A stretch of DNA of 45,797 nucleotides from a virus: IMG/VR virus record IMGVR_UViG_3300040770_000236, positions 1-45,797 of that record. One strand, 5' to 3'. Every line of letters starts with the position of its first letter. The first letter of the stretch is position 1. The position numbers and the translations under genes were made by a program. Positions 8,061 to 16,231 of this stretch are shown here, piece after piece. Below the pieces are notes generated by a model. It did not search any database. It saw only the letters and a program-made list of their open reading frames with translations, and was not told where the DNA came from.

Positions 8061-10127
8061 ATGGCAAATAAAAATTTAACAGTATTCCAAAAATTAGGAC
8101 AAATATTAGGACCTGATGCTGGGACTAAAAGACAAATTCAACAAACACAAAAATACAATATTGGTAGTAGCGAATTATTAAAAACCGATAATAAGGCTGA
8201 GTTTGACACTGCAAAACTACAAGCACAACAAAGCAAATATCTAGGTCAAGTTTGGAAAAAAGTCGAAAATGGATTATTCCAACAGTCTATGAATTATGAG
8301 ACAACTCGAATTGGTTCTTACTCTGATTTTGAAGCTATGGAGTTTTACCCTACGATAGCCGCAGCATTAGATGTTATGATGGAAGAATCAACAACACTTA
8401 ATTCACATGGTAAAATGCTTAACATATATTCTGATAGTAAACGTGTTAAAACAATATTAGAAGATTTATTTTTCAATAGGTTAGACTTACATACATCATT
8501 ACCAATGTTTACAAGAAACACTTGTAAATATGGTGATAATTTTGTCTATTTAAATATTGATGAAACACATGGTGTTTTAGGTGGTAAACAAATGCCAAAC
8601 TATGAAATGGAAAGACGAGAGACTGGTCTTTTTGATATGATATCTGGTAGAGAAATGGTTAACAGTAATGATGAAGAAACTTCTGGTGATAAAGTAAAAT
8701 TCTTTTGGAGAGGTCGTGATATCGAATTTAACTCATGGATGATTGCACATTTTAGATTATTAGGTGACGATAGAAGATTACCATATGGTACCAGTGTATT
8801 AGAAAAAGCTAGACGTATATGGAAACAATTAATTTTATCTGAAGATTCAATGTTAGTTTATCGTGTAACTAGAGCACCAGAAAGACGTGTATATAAAATA
8901 TTTGTCGGTAATATTGATGATGCTGATGTTGAAGCTTATGTAAATACAATCGCTGATAGATTTAAGCGTATGCCGATTACTGACCCACAAACTGGTCAAA
9001 TCGATTTAAGATATAACATGATGTCAAATGACCAAGATTTTTTCATCCCAGTTAGAACTGAAGATGCACCTAACCCTATTGATGTATTGCCTGGTGCTAG
9101 TAATTTAGACCAAATTGCAGATATAGAATACTTACAAAGAAACTTATTTACAGCTCTTAGAGTACCAAAACCATTTTTAGGATTTGATGATGCTGTAGGT
9201 GATGGTAAGAACCTTGCAATACAAGATATTCGTTTTTCTAGAACAATTAATAGAATACAACAATCAATGATTCAAGAACTTAATAAAATTGCTATTATAC
9301 ATCTTTATATTTTAGGGTTTGAAGATGATTTAGATAATTTTACACTTACATTAAATAACCCTTCAACCCAAGCTGAAATGCTTAAAGTAGAACACACTCA
9401 ATTAAAAGTTACATTATTTAAAGACGCTACTAGTGATTTAGGTAATGGTTTTGCAACAATGTCTATGACACGTGGACATAGAGAAATTATGGGTTGGTCT
9501 GACGATGAAATTAAACAAGATTTGCTTGAGCAAAGAATGGAAAAAGCTGCTGGTAATGAATTAGCTAATACCAGTAGTGTGATTAAACATACTGGTATGT
9601 TTGATAATGTAGATAGATTATATGGTGATTTTGATATGGCCCTTAAAGGTGGTTCTGCCAGTGAAGATGGCGGTGAAGATGGCGGTGCACTTGGTGGTGG
9701 TGGTGGCGCTTCATTCGGTGGCGGTGGTATCGGTGGTGAAGATTTAGATTTTAGCGATGAAGAACCAACTGAAGGTGAAGAAGCATCATTAGAAGGTGGT
9801 GAGATACCAGCTGAAGGTGGTGAAGCACCAGATGAAACCCCAATTGATAATAGTGAAGTACCAGCTGAACCAGCATCTGTTTCAGAATATGTTAATAAAA
9901 CTGAAAAATTATTAAAAGAACAAAAACATATTTTAACTAAGAAATTAGAAGATAGAAAAAATAAATATAGAAACATCTATTTTGATAAGCTACTTGAATC
10001 TATTAAGCCTAGTGATGTAATTACTGAAAATAAAAACGATAAAGTTAAATTTTACGATAAGACGATTACCGTAAATGAAGAAATAAATAATATGATAAAG
10101 GGTATTGATAAAATATTAGACGAATAA
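8061..10127 (+). CDS. gp20: Portal vertex protein (T4 gp20-like)
   Basis: The portal forms the dodecameric ring through which DNA enters and leaves the head, and it nucleates prohead assembly. Residues from about 60 to 500 carry portal features: YETTRIGSYSDFEAMEFYP, a wing/stem region with FWRGRDIEFNSWMIAHFRLL, PYGTSVLEKARRIWKQL, and RAPERRVYKIFVGNID. At 688 residues it is clearly longer than T4 gp20 (524). The extra C-terminus has a Gly/Glu-rich low-complexity linker (about residues 530-615) and then a charged coiled-coil (EYVNKTEKLLKEQKHILTKK). It follows terL closely and precedes core and protease genes, matching T4 gene order. The start at 8061 leaves full-length N-terminal similarity. 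Confidence 0.93.
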   Translation: MANKNLTVFQKLGQILGPDAGTKRQIQQTQKYNIGSSELLKTDNKAEFDTAKLQAQQSKYLGQVWKKVENGLFQQSMNYETTRIGSYSDFEAMEFYPTIAAALDVMMEESTTLNSHGKMLNIYSDSKRVKTILEDLFFNRLDLHTSLPMFTRNTCKYGDNFVYLNIDETHGVLGGKQMPNYEMERRETGLFDMISGREMVNSNDEETSGDKVKFFWRGRDIEFNSWMIAHFRLLGDDRRLPYGTSVLEKARRIWKQLILSEDSMLVYRVTRAPERRVYKIFVGNIDDADVEAYVNTIADRFKRMPITDPQTGQIDLRYNMMSNDQDFFIPVRTEDAPNPIDVLPGASNLDQIADIEYLQRNLFTALRVPKPFLGFDDAVGDGKNLAIQDIRFSRTINRIQQSMIQELNKIAIIHLYILGFEDDLDNFTLTLNNPSTQAEMLKVEHTQLKVTLFKDATSDLGNGFATMSMTRGHREIMGWSDDEIKQDLLEQRMEKAAGNELANTSSVIKHTGMFDNVDRLYGDFDMALKGGSASEDGGEDGGALGGGGGASFGGGGIGGEDLDFSDEEPTEGEEASLEGGEIPAEGGEAPDETPIDNSEVPAEPASVSEYVNKTEKLLKEQKHILTKKLEDRKNKYRNIYFDKLLESIKPSDVITENKNDKVKFYDKTITVNEEINNMIKGIDKILDE

Positions 10128-10147
10128 AAACTTTTGGGAAAATAATG

Positions 10148-10162
10148 ATATTTATTATTAAA
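10148..10162 (+). promoter_or_regulatory. Candidate late promoter
   Basis: ATATTTATTATTAAA, a relative of the repeated 15-mer, lies 8 bases before the ATG at 10171 in the gap after the portal gene. Promoter function is inferred. Confidence 0.4.
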
Positions 10163-10170
10163 CATATAAA

Positions 10171-10950
10171 ATGCAAAATTTTGGGGAAATAAAAAACGAA
10201 TTTAACGGTTTATTAGCTGAAAGTTTAGTGACTAAAAATAACATCAGTAAAGGGTTATTTAAAAACTATCTTAAAACTATTAAAGAAAGTGATATACTAA
10301 AGACACAATTTTTAATTTATAATAGTATTGAAAACAAAATAAGTGATGATAGTTTTAGCGATAATCTTTTCGTAAACGAATCACTAAAACTATTAGAAAA
10401 ATATAAAATTAGTGATATAGTAAAAGAAAATAAAAAACTAGTAACCTTGTTTAATAACTTTGATACGGGTATTAAAGAGACATATGATACAAGGTTATCT
10501 AATTTACATAAAGCATTATCAACATTAATTTTAACAAAAAAATCACCGACAAGTGTTGGTGTAGTGGTTGAGAATTTAAAGGGGGTATTAGAATATATTA
10601 GAGAGAATAAACTAAAAGAAGTAACAGAAGCAATTAATTTACCAAATAGCTTGCTCTCTTCAATTATGGTAGATACTTATAATAGTAGATATTCAGATTT
10701 AAACGAATCTGATAAAAAAACACTTAAAATACTTATTAACTCTACTGATATAGAAAAGAAAGAACTTTATAGTAGTTTAGTTAAAGAATGTATTACATTA
10801 ATTGACGAAAACCTTAAAACTTCTGATTTAGAAGCTAAAGAAAAACTATTAATGGTTAAAGATAAATTATTAAATAAAGTTTCAGAAGTATCTGAAGATT
10901 TTAATAGAGATATTTCAAAATTAATTGATTTAAGGGGTAACCTTAGTTAA
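10171..10950 (+). CDS. Putative prohead core protein with LAE cleavage-type site, 259 aa
   Basis: The protein is almost wholly helical, charged and lacks membrane segments. Its N-terminus MQNFGEIKNEFNGLLAESL contains L-A-E followed by Ser (cut after residue 17). This fits the T4 gp21 protease rule of L/I-x-E before a small residue, as in capsid-targeted internal proteins. It sits between portal and protease genes, where T4 carries the small core genes 67 and 68. By position and N-terminus it may be a scaffold-core or internal head protein. No family is recognised from the body of the protein, so the role is inferred from context. Confidence 0.6.
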   Translation: MQNFGEIKNEFNGLLAESLVTKNNISKGLFKNYLKTIKESDILKTQFLIYNSIENKISDDSFSDNLFVNESLKLLEKYKISDIVKENKKLVTLFNNFDTGIKETYDTRLSNLHKALSTLILTKKSPTSVGVVVENLKGVLEYIRENKLKEVTEAINLPNSLLSSIMVDTYNSRYSDLNESDKKTLKILINSTDIEKKELYSSLVKECITLIDENLKTSDLEAKEKLLMVKDKLLNKVSEVSEDFNRDISKLIDLRGNLS

Positions 10951-10968
10951 TGATTAAATATTAGTATT

Positions 10969-11181
10969 ATGAATAATGTTCCAAGTAAATACATAAAGAG
11001 ATTACGAATTTTAACAGATGAAATGTGTAACACTAATGATAAAATTTTACTCAAAGAGTTAAAACAAATTATAGAGTTATCACAAAGTGAGATAAGTAAA
11101 AAAATAACACTTAAGTCAAAACTTAAGAATTATGAATTATTATGTATAACAATAACGAAATTATTACAAACATTAGATTAA
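10969..11181 (+). CDS. Small helical hypothetical protein, 70 aa
   Basis: This short, lysine- and leucine-rich protein has two likely helices (YIKRLRILTDEMCNTNDKIL and LLKELKQIIELSQSEISKKI). There is no signal peptide or transmembrane segment. Its stop codon is immediately followed by the ATG of the next gene (TAAATG), so the two are translationally linked. The region between portal and protease in T4 phages holds small core proteins, which is a possible role. The sequence alone gives no family. Confidence 0.6.
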   Translation: MNNVPSKYIKRLRILTDEMCNTNDKILLKELKQIIELSQSEISKKITLKSKLKNYELLCITITKLLQTLD

Positions 11182-11523
11182 ATGTCAGAAGAAAAAGATA
11201 CTTGGGCTGAATATAGTAAATTAGTCCTTAAAGAATTAGAACGATTAAACGATAACCATGAAAGAATGCGTAGTGATTTTGACAATAGATTTAATGAAAT
11301 AAACACAAAATTGAGTGAAGTTAAAACATTAGAAAAAAACATACAACTTAATATTAACTGGATTGATAAAGTTAATGAGGTATGGTCACCAAGTCAAATG
11401 AAAGAGGCAAAGAATGAAATATACAGACAAAAAAGTATAATAGCCGCAGCAATCGCTATAATAACATTTGTCCAAATAATCATCGGTATTGGGATATCAA
11501 TTTGGAGTCATCTTTGGAAATAA
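11182..11523 (+). CDS. Coiled-coil protein with C-terminal transmembrane anchor, 113 aa
   Basis: Residues 1-65 are charged and form a predicted coiled coil (LVLKELERLNDNHERMRSDF, FNEINTKLSEVKTLEKN). Residues about 88-110 are one strong hydrophobic segment (IIAAAIAIITFVQIIIGIGI) ending SIWSHLWK. This layout, a soluble helical domain and a C-terminal membrane anchor, resembles XhlA-like or tail-anchored phage membrane proteins and some holin accessory proteins. Its start directly follows the previous stop. No lysis cassette is visible nearby, so a lysis role is only one possibility; anchoring head assembly to the membrane, as T4 proheads are, is another. Confidence 0.65.
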   Translation: MSEEKDTWAEYSKLVLKELERLNDNHERMRSDFDNRFNEINTKLSEVKTLEKNIQLNINWIDKVNEVWSPSQMKEAKNEIYRQKSIIAAAIAIITFVQIIIGIGISIWSHLWK

Positions 11524-11529
11524 GGGGTA

Positions 11530-11560
11530 TTGACTTCCTGGTTTATTTTTACTATATTTG
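11530..11560 (+). promoter_or_regulatory. Candidate host-type (Bacteroidota) promoter
   Basis: TTG at 11530-11532 and TATATTTG at 11553-11560, 20 bases apart, match the Bacteroidota pattern of a TTTG-type -33 box and TANNTTTG -7 box. It lies just before the ATG at 11578, within a head-gene region otherwise preceded by the late-type motif. Use by the host sigma factor is inferred. Confidence 0.5.
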
Positions 11561-11577
11561 TATATAAACCAGTTAAT

Positions 11578-12021
11578 ATGAAAAACGGAAAAGAATTAAA
11601 AACCAATAGCTTTAGAAATTATAATGTAGTTTTTGGTAGTATTAATAATAAACACTCAAAAGCAGTTTATATCAATATTTCAGCGTGGGCTGAACCGCAA
11701 CATAACGAACAAATTGCTTATACTAGAGTAATTAAAGATATAAATAAAAAAGTTAAACAAACACTATTTAATCTTTTTGATACCATAGATGAATACGATA
11801 TTAAAAAAAACAACACTATTGTTGATTTAGATATTAGGGAGTCAGGAATAAGATACGGTAAACGCAGTTTCATTAATTGTGAAATAACAATCTTTTTAAA
11901 TAGCGAAATACCTGTTAATTCTGAAAATATGAAAGATAAATTAGAAAACATTACACAATCCTTAATCAATTCTAGTTTTGATAATAATAAAATATTTAAA
12001 TTTTACAAGAAAAAATTATAA
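11578..12021 (+). CDS. Hypothetical protein, probably early-expressed, 147 aa
   Basis: The protein begins MKNGKELKTNSFRNYNVVFG and looks like a small alpha/beta domain (KAVYINISAWAEPQHNEQIA, NTIVDLDIRESGIRYG, SFINCEITIFLN). The frame extends upstream to a TTG at 11530, but that extension overlaps the TATATTTG promoter-like box, so I choose the ATG at 11578. No known catalytic motif is visible. It has its own promoter-like element and a very strong terminator, suggesting an independent single-gene transcript made by host RNA polymerase early in infection, unlike its head-gene neighbours. Function unknown. Confidence 0.65.
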   Translation: MKNGKELKTNSFRNYNVVFGSINNKHSKAVYINISAWAEPQHNEQIAYTRVIKDINKKVKQTLFNLFDTIDEYDIKKNNTIVDLDIRESGIRYGKRSFINCEITIFLNSEIPVNSENMKDKLENITQSLINSSFDNNKIFKFYKKKL

Positions 12022-12041
12022 AAAACTATAATATAATATAA

Positions 12042-12069
12042 CCCTCTATCGAAAGATAGAGGGTTTTTT
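12042..12069 (+). terminator. Rho-independent terminator with GAAA tetraloop
   Basis: CCCTCTATC (12042-12050) and GATAGAGGG (12055-12063) form a perfect 9-bp stem around GAAA, followed by TTTTTT. It ends the 11578 transcript and insulates the protease gene. Confidence 0.95.
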
Positions 12070-12081
12070 AGTTTATCCAAC

Positions 12082-12104
12082 ATATTTATATCTATATATA
12101 AATA
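12082..12104 (+). promoter_or_regulatory. Candidate late promoter for the protease gene
   Basis: ATATTTATATCTATA starts at 12082 and resembles the repeated 15-mer. A T4-style TATAAATA also occurs at 12097-12104, only 4 bases before the ATG. A new promoter is expected here because a terminator lies just upstream. Function is inferred. Confidence 0.45.
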
Positions 12105-12108
12105 ACTA

Positions 12109-12828
12109 ATGGATATAAATTATAAAGACTTTAAAGTATTAAAACGTGGACAATCAGGTTGGGGTGGATTAATTGAACATGACGCTGGTTATATTAGTCC
12201 AGATGAACCAAGAAACCAACCATTCATAAATGAAATAAAAAAATTAGAAAGTGGTAAACTAGTAATAATAGAACCACTTGTTGTTTATGTTGTATTACAA
12301 AAATACGGAATACTTAACCGTAATGGTAGAATTTACCCTGAAAGTGTACTTAGAAAACAAAATGATTTATACCAACAAGCAATTAGAGAACGTAGAGCTG
12401 TAGGTGAATTAGACCACCCAGAATCTTCAGTTATAGCTGGTGATAGAATATCTCACAATATTACCGAAACATGGTGGGAAAACCATACACTTATGGGTAA
12501 AATGGAAATTCTTATGAGTCCTGGATATATTAATTTTGGTATTATATCATGTAAAGGTGATAATGTTGCCGATTTATTAAGACATAGAATTAAAATTGGT
12601 GTTTCTTCTAGAGGTGTTGGTTCTTTAAAAGAGGCTAGGAATGGTGACCAAATAGTTCAAGATGATTTTGAAATTATTTGTTGGGATGTCGTTACAGCCC
12701 CATCAACACCAGATGCTTGGATATTTAGAACACATGAAGAAAGTAGACCATATGTTGAGAACATTGAAAAAAAACCAATATTAATAGAAACATTAATAGA
12801 TAAATTAGATAAATTCCTATTAGATTAA
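12109..12828 (+). CDS. gp21: Prohead core protease (T4 gp21-like)
   Basis: This serine protease matures the prohead by cutting scaffold, capsid and internal proteins, usually after L/I-x-E. The 239-residue product shows the expected landmarks: ILNRNGRIYPESVL (about residues 68-81), the catalytic-His segment GELDHPES (His103) and the catalytic-Ser segment IGVSSRGVGS (Ser166 or Ser167). A C-terminal DVVTAPSTPDAW block, typical of these herpesvirus-fold phage proteases, follows. It is slightly longer than T4 gp21 (212 residues). Scaffold and capsid genes follow directly, as in T4. Predicted target sites are visible in the capsid protein (LSE at residue 60) and several other products in this window. 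Confidence 0.95.
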   Translation: MDINYKDFKVLKRGQSGWGGLIEHDAGYISPDEPRNQPFINEIKKLESGKLVIIEPLVVYVVLQKYGILNRNGRIYPESVLRKQNDLYQQAIRERRAVGELDHPESSVIAGDRISHNITETWWENHTLMGKMEILMSPGYINFGIISCKGDNVADLLRHRIKIGVSSRGVGSLKEARNGDQIVQDDFEIICWDVVTAPSTPDAWIFRTHEESRPYVENIEKKPILIETLIDKLDKFLLD

Positions 12829-12880
12829 TAAAAAAACTATAAATTTTTTAACCTAAAAATGGCTTTTATTAAAATAACAC

Positions 12881-12895
12881 ATATTTATTAACAAA
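12881..12895 (+). promoter_or_regulatory. Candidate late promoter for the scaffold gene
   Basis: ATATTTATTAACAAA lies in the 108-base gap before the scaffold gene and resembles the repeated 15-mer; the gap holds nothing else recognisable. Function is inferred. Confidence 0.35.
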
Positions 12896-12936
12896 TGAGT
12901 GTATCTCAATAAACAAAACAAAACAAAAAAAAAGAA

Positions 12937-14256
12937 ATGGCTGAAAAAAAATCAATACTTGAAGATGCGATGTTGGATATTAAAAAAATCCAAGAAGCTC
13001 TAAATGCCAACACAAAAGAAATACTTCGTAGCGTTGCTAAAGAAGAAATTGATAGTGTGGTAAAAGAATCTCTTATGGAAAAAGAGTATGAGGAAGAAGA
13101 TTTAGAAGGTGATGAAACAGGTTTAGAAGTTGGACCAGAAATTGGTGATGATGAAGAACTTGGTTTAGATGGACCATCTGATGATTTAGAAGACATTGAG
13201 AACTCTGAAGAAGTAGGACCAGAAATGGGCCTAGATACAGGAATGGACCCAGAAATGGGGATGGACTCAAGTGAGTTTGGTGGAGACGAAATGGATATGA
13301 CAGCATCATCTGATGATGACGTTATTGCAATTTACAAAAAATTAAGTGGAGAAGATGAAATTGAAATCGTGGGTGACCAGATTCATATGAATGTATCTGA
13401 ACCTGGAGAATACATTATTAATCTTAAAGATGGTGGTTCTGCTGGTGCTTCAGCTGACGAATTAGGTGGTGAACTTGGTGGTGAATTAGAACTTGATGGT
13501 TCTGAGGAATTTGATAGTGTATCAGATAGTGAATTTGGTGGTGAAGAAGATGCTGAGGATGATGGTGTTGATTATGAAATCGAAATGGGTGATGAAGAAG
13601 AAGGTGAAAGCGAAGAATCTGAAGAAGGTGAAAGCGAAGAATCTGAAGAAGAATCTGCTGAAGAAGAAGAAGAAGAATTGGAAGAAAACATAGGAAATGT
13701 AAACGGTCATGCTGGTGCTCAAGGTGCTAGAAGAAACGGTTCATCTCATTTAGGTTTTGGTAAATCTTCAATGGATGGTGAAAAAGTTAATGAGAATAAA
13801 AAATCAAAAGCTGTAATTTCAGAAATCACAAATAAATATAATAATTTATTAAGTGAGGCTAAAAAAATCCAAACAGAAGCGAAGAGTTTAAGAGTTGAAA
13901 ATAATGAGTTTAGAATTGCATTAAAAGAATTCAGAACAAAATTAGTTGAAACTGTAGTGTTTAATTCGAACCTTACATACGTTGTAAGAATCTTAGAAGA
14001 AAATTCTACAACACAAGCTGAGAAAAAAGAAATTATCAGAAGATTTGACGAAGAGGTTTCGAATTTAATCGAATCAAAAAATCTTTATAAATCTATTAGT
14101 AACGGATTGGCTTCTAGAAAACCAATTATCGAATCAGTAGAAAACAAAATTATTAAAGAGGGTGCTACTAGTAGTTCAAAACAGTTAAATCAAAATACTG
14201 CATATGTTGACCCATCAACCAAAAGAATCATCGATTTGATGAAAAGAGTTGGTTAA
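12937..14256 (+). CDS. gp22: Prohead core scaffold protein (T4 gp22-like)
   Basis: Placed between protease and major capsid genes, this 439-residue acidic, low-complexity protein fits the gp22 scaffold, which fills the prohead and is later degraded. Residues 1-45 are helical (EDAMLDIKKIQEALNANTKE). Residues 46-250 are Glu/Asp/Gly-rich, with a duplicated EGESEESE unit. The C-terminal 150 residues are a long helical domain (EITNKYNNLLSEAKKIQTEA, NNEFRIALKEFRTKLVETVV), ending VDPSTKRIIDLMKRVG as scaffold proteins of this group often do. Several L/I-x-E sites are compatible with cutting by the neighbouring protease. The acidic middle is larger than in T4 gp22. Confidence 0.85.
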   Translation: MAEKKSILEDAMLDIKKIQEALNANTKEILRSVAKEEIDSVVKESLMEKEYEEEDLEGDETGLEVGPEIGDDEELGLDGPSDDLEDIENSEEVGPEMGLDTGMDPEMGMDSSEFGGDEMDMTASSDDDVIAIYKKLSGEDEIEIVGDQIHMNVSEPGEYIINLKDGGSAGASADELGGELGGELELDGSEEFDSVSDSEFGGEEDAEDDGVDYEIEMGDEEEGESEESEEGESEESEEESAEEEEEELEENIGNVNGHAGAQGARRNGSSHLGFGKSSMDGEKVNENKKSKAVISEITNKYNNLLSEAKKIQTEAKSLRVENNEFRIALKEFRTKLVETVVFNSNLTYVVRILEENSTTQAEKKEIIRRFDEEVSNLIESKNLYKSISNGLASRKPIIESVENKIIKEGATSSSKQLNQNTAYVDPSTKRIIDLMKRVG

Positions 14257-14298
14257 AAAAAATTAAAATAAGATTACATTAAATAAAACAAAAAAAAT

Positions 14299-16143
14299 AT
14301 GTCACATTTATTAACAAGTGGAATGGTTGGAAATATTGGTATGAACCATATGAAAGCTATTCGTTTAGAAACCCAATCAAAATGGGATTCATTAGGTTTC
14401 TTGGAAGGTCTTAAAGGACACGTAAAAGAAAATATCGCTCAATTATATGAAAACCAAGCGTCAACATTATTAAGCGAATCTACAACTGCTAACAATTCAG
14501 GTTCTTTCGAAACTGTTGTTTTCCCAATTGTACGTAGAGTATTCTCTAAATTATTAGCTAACGATATCGTATCTGTACAAGCTATGAACATGCCAATTGG
14601 TAAATTGTTCTTCTTCGTTCCACAAACTTCATCACGTGTTGATGCATTGGGTGTAATGGGTAACAACTATGCTGCTAATGGTGGAGATGGTGCTTATGGT
14701 ACTACATATTCTGCACACACAGGATTAAATGGTTTACACAATGGTGTACCAACTGCTGCTGCATTGCCAGTTGCTTCAACTAAAGCTAATCAGCCTATTA
14801 CTCAAATGCAAGCTAAAAACTTGTACGATGCGTTCTACAATGATGGTTTATTTGATAACTCTAAAGGTACAATGACTATTATGGCTGACCCAGCTCCAAC
14901 TAAATGGGCTTTAGGGAATGATGGTCAATATACTCAAATAACTAATGGTACTACAGTATTAGCTACTGCAACTGATGGTTCTGTTAGACAAATTATCTTA
15001 GGTGTTTCTGGTTTTTCTGCTGGTCTTACAACTAATGGTAGAGAAGTTATGACAGGTGCTGATGGTAACCAAATGGATACTGAATCATTCTTAGCTTCAC
15101 TTCACGTATTGACTACTAATGATATTAAAGATAGAGATGGTAATACTATTGTTGCTGCTGGTAAAGAAGTTCCTTTCAGACTTGTTACTCAACAATATGG
15201 TAAAGGTATCGTATCTGGTTCTAAATCATTAACTGATGCTACAGGTGTTTGTTACTTAGGATTAGATATTACTCACCCTGTTGGAAATGCTGGTGTTGCG
15301 TCTTATGATGGTTATATTGGAGCTTCTGCTACAACTGCATCTGCATTCACTTTCACAGCTGCTTGGGCTAACTATGCAACATTAGAACTTGAAACTGAAA
15401 TGGGAGAAGTATCTTTCAAATTAGATGAGGTTGTTGTATCTGTTGAAGAAAGAAAATTACGTGCTACTTGGTCTCCAGAGCTTGCTCAAGACGTTAGTGC
15501 ATTCCATAACATCGATGCTGAAGCTGAATTAACTGCAATGTTATCAGAACAAGTTGCTGCTGAAATTGACCGTGAAATCCTTAGAGATATCCGTAAAGCT
15601 GCTGCATGGCAATTGAGATGGGATTATAATGGATGGAGAAAAGCTGCAACTTCAGCTAACCCATACACGCAAAAAGAATGGAACCAAACTTTAATTACTA
15701 AAGTTAACCAAACTTCAGCACAAATCCACAAATCTACTCTTAGAGGTGGTGCTAACTTTATCGTAGTTTCTTCTGAAATCTCTGCTATCTTTGATGATTT
15801 AGAATACTTCCACGTAAGTGATGCTAACCCAGAACAAGATAGTTATAACATGGGTATTGAAAGAATCGGTTCATTGAGTGGACGTTACCAAGTGTACCGT
15901 GACCCTTATGCTCCAGCTTACTCTATCATCGTTGGACACAAAGGAAAATCATTGTTAGACACTGGGTATATCTATGCTCCATACGTGCCATTGCAATTGA
16001 CTCCAACAATGTACAACCCATTTAACTTTGCGCCAGTTAAAGGAATTATGACAAGATACGCTAAAAAAGTTGTTAACAATAGATTCTACGGTCACGTAAG
16101 AGTTGATGGTGTTGTAACTTTCGATATGAACGAATTAAGATAA
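14299..16143 (+). CDS. gp23: Major capsid protein precursor (T4 gp23-like)
   Basis: The 614-residue product is a HK97-fold capsid protein of the gp23 type. The N-terminal segment carries KWDSLGFLEGLKGHVKENIA and then TLLSE, a predicted gp21 cut site after Glu60 before Ser61, comparable to the T4 cut near residue 65. Downstream are FPIVRRVFSKLLANDIVSVQ and PIGKLFFF; later come LSEQVAAEIDREILRDIRKA and the C-terminal RFYGHVRVDGVVTFDMNELR, all characteristic of gp23. Codons here include more C-ending forms than in neighbouring genes, as expected for a highly expressed protein. It is the last gene of the head set, followed by a terminator. Confidence 0.96.
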   Translation: MSHLLTSGMVGNIGMNHMKAIRLETQSKWDSLGFLEGLKGHVKENIAQLYENQASTLLSESTTANNSGSFETVVFPIVRRVFSKLLANDIVSVQAMNMPIGKLFFFVPQTSSRVDALGVMGNNYAANGGDGAYGTTYSAHTGLNGLHNGVPTAAALPVASTKANQPITQMQAKNLYDAFYNDGLFDNSKGTMTIMADPAPTKWALGNDGQYTQITNGTTVLATATDGSVRQIILGVSGFSAGLTTNGREVMTGADGNQMDTESFLASLHVLTTNDIKDRDGNTIVAAGKEVPFRLVTQQYGKGIVSGSKSLTDATGVCYLGLDITHPVGNAGVASYDGYIGASATTASAFTFTAAWANYATLELETEMGEVSFKLDEVVVSVEERKLRATWSPELAQDVSAFHNIDAEAELTAMLSEQVAAEIDREILRDIRKAAAWQLRWDYNGWRKAATSANPYTQKEWNQTLITKVNQTSAQIHKSTLRGGANFIVVSSEISAIFDDLEYFHVSDANPEQDSYNMGIERIGSLSGRYQVYRDPYAPAYSIIVGHKGKSLLDTGYIYAPYVPLQLTPTMYNPFNFAPVKGIMTRYAKKVVNNRFYGHVRVDGVVTFDMNELR

Positions 16144-16169
16144 TCAAATATCTTTCTTATATAAACAAA

Positions 16170-16195
16170 AAACCTTAGAGAAATCTAGGGTTTTT
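16170..16195 (+). terminator. Rho-independent terminator after the capsid gene
   Basis: AAACCTTAGA (16170-16179) pairs with TCTAGGGTTT (16184-16193, one G-T pair) around GAAA and is followed by T's. Confidence 0.88.
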
Positions 16196-16207
16196 CGTTT
16201 TATATTG

Positions 16208-16222
16208 ATATTTATATTAAAG
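16208..16222 (+). promoter_or_regulatory. Candidate late promoter for the nuclease gene
   Basis: ATATTTATATTAAAG lies 9 bases before the ATG at 16232, between the capsid terminator and the nuclease gene, and resembles the repeated 15-mer. Function is inferred. Confidence 0.45.
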
Positions 16223-16231
16223 AATTTATAA

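Noticed and set aside
9398-9976. 192-residue minus-strand frame inside the portal gene
   Set aside because: It is a Pro/Ser-rich shadow of the portal's Gly/Glu-rich linker; the plus-strand protein has clear family motifs.
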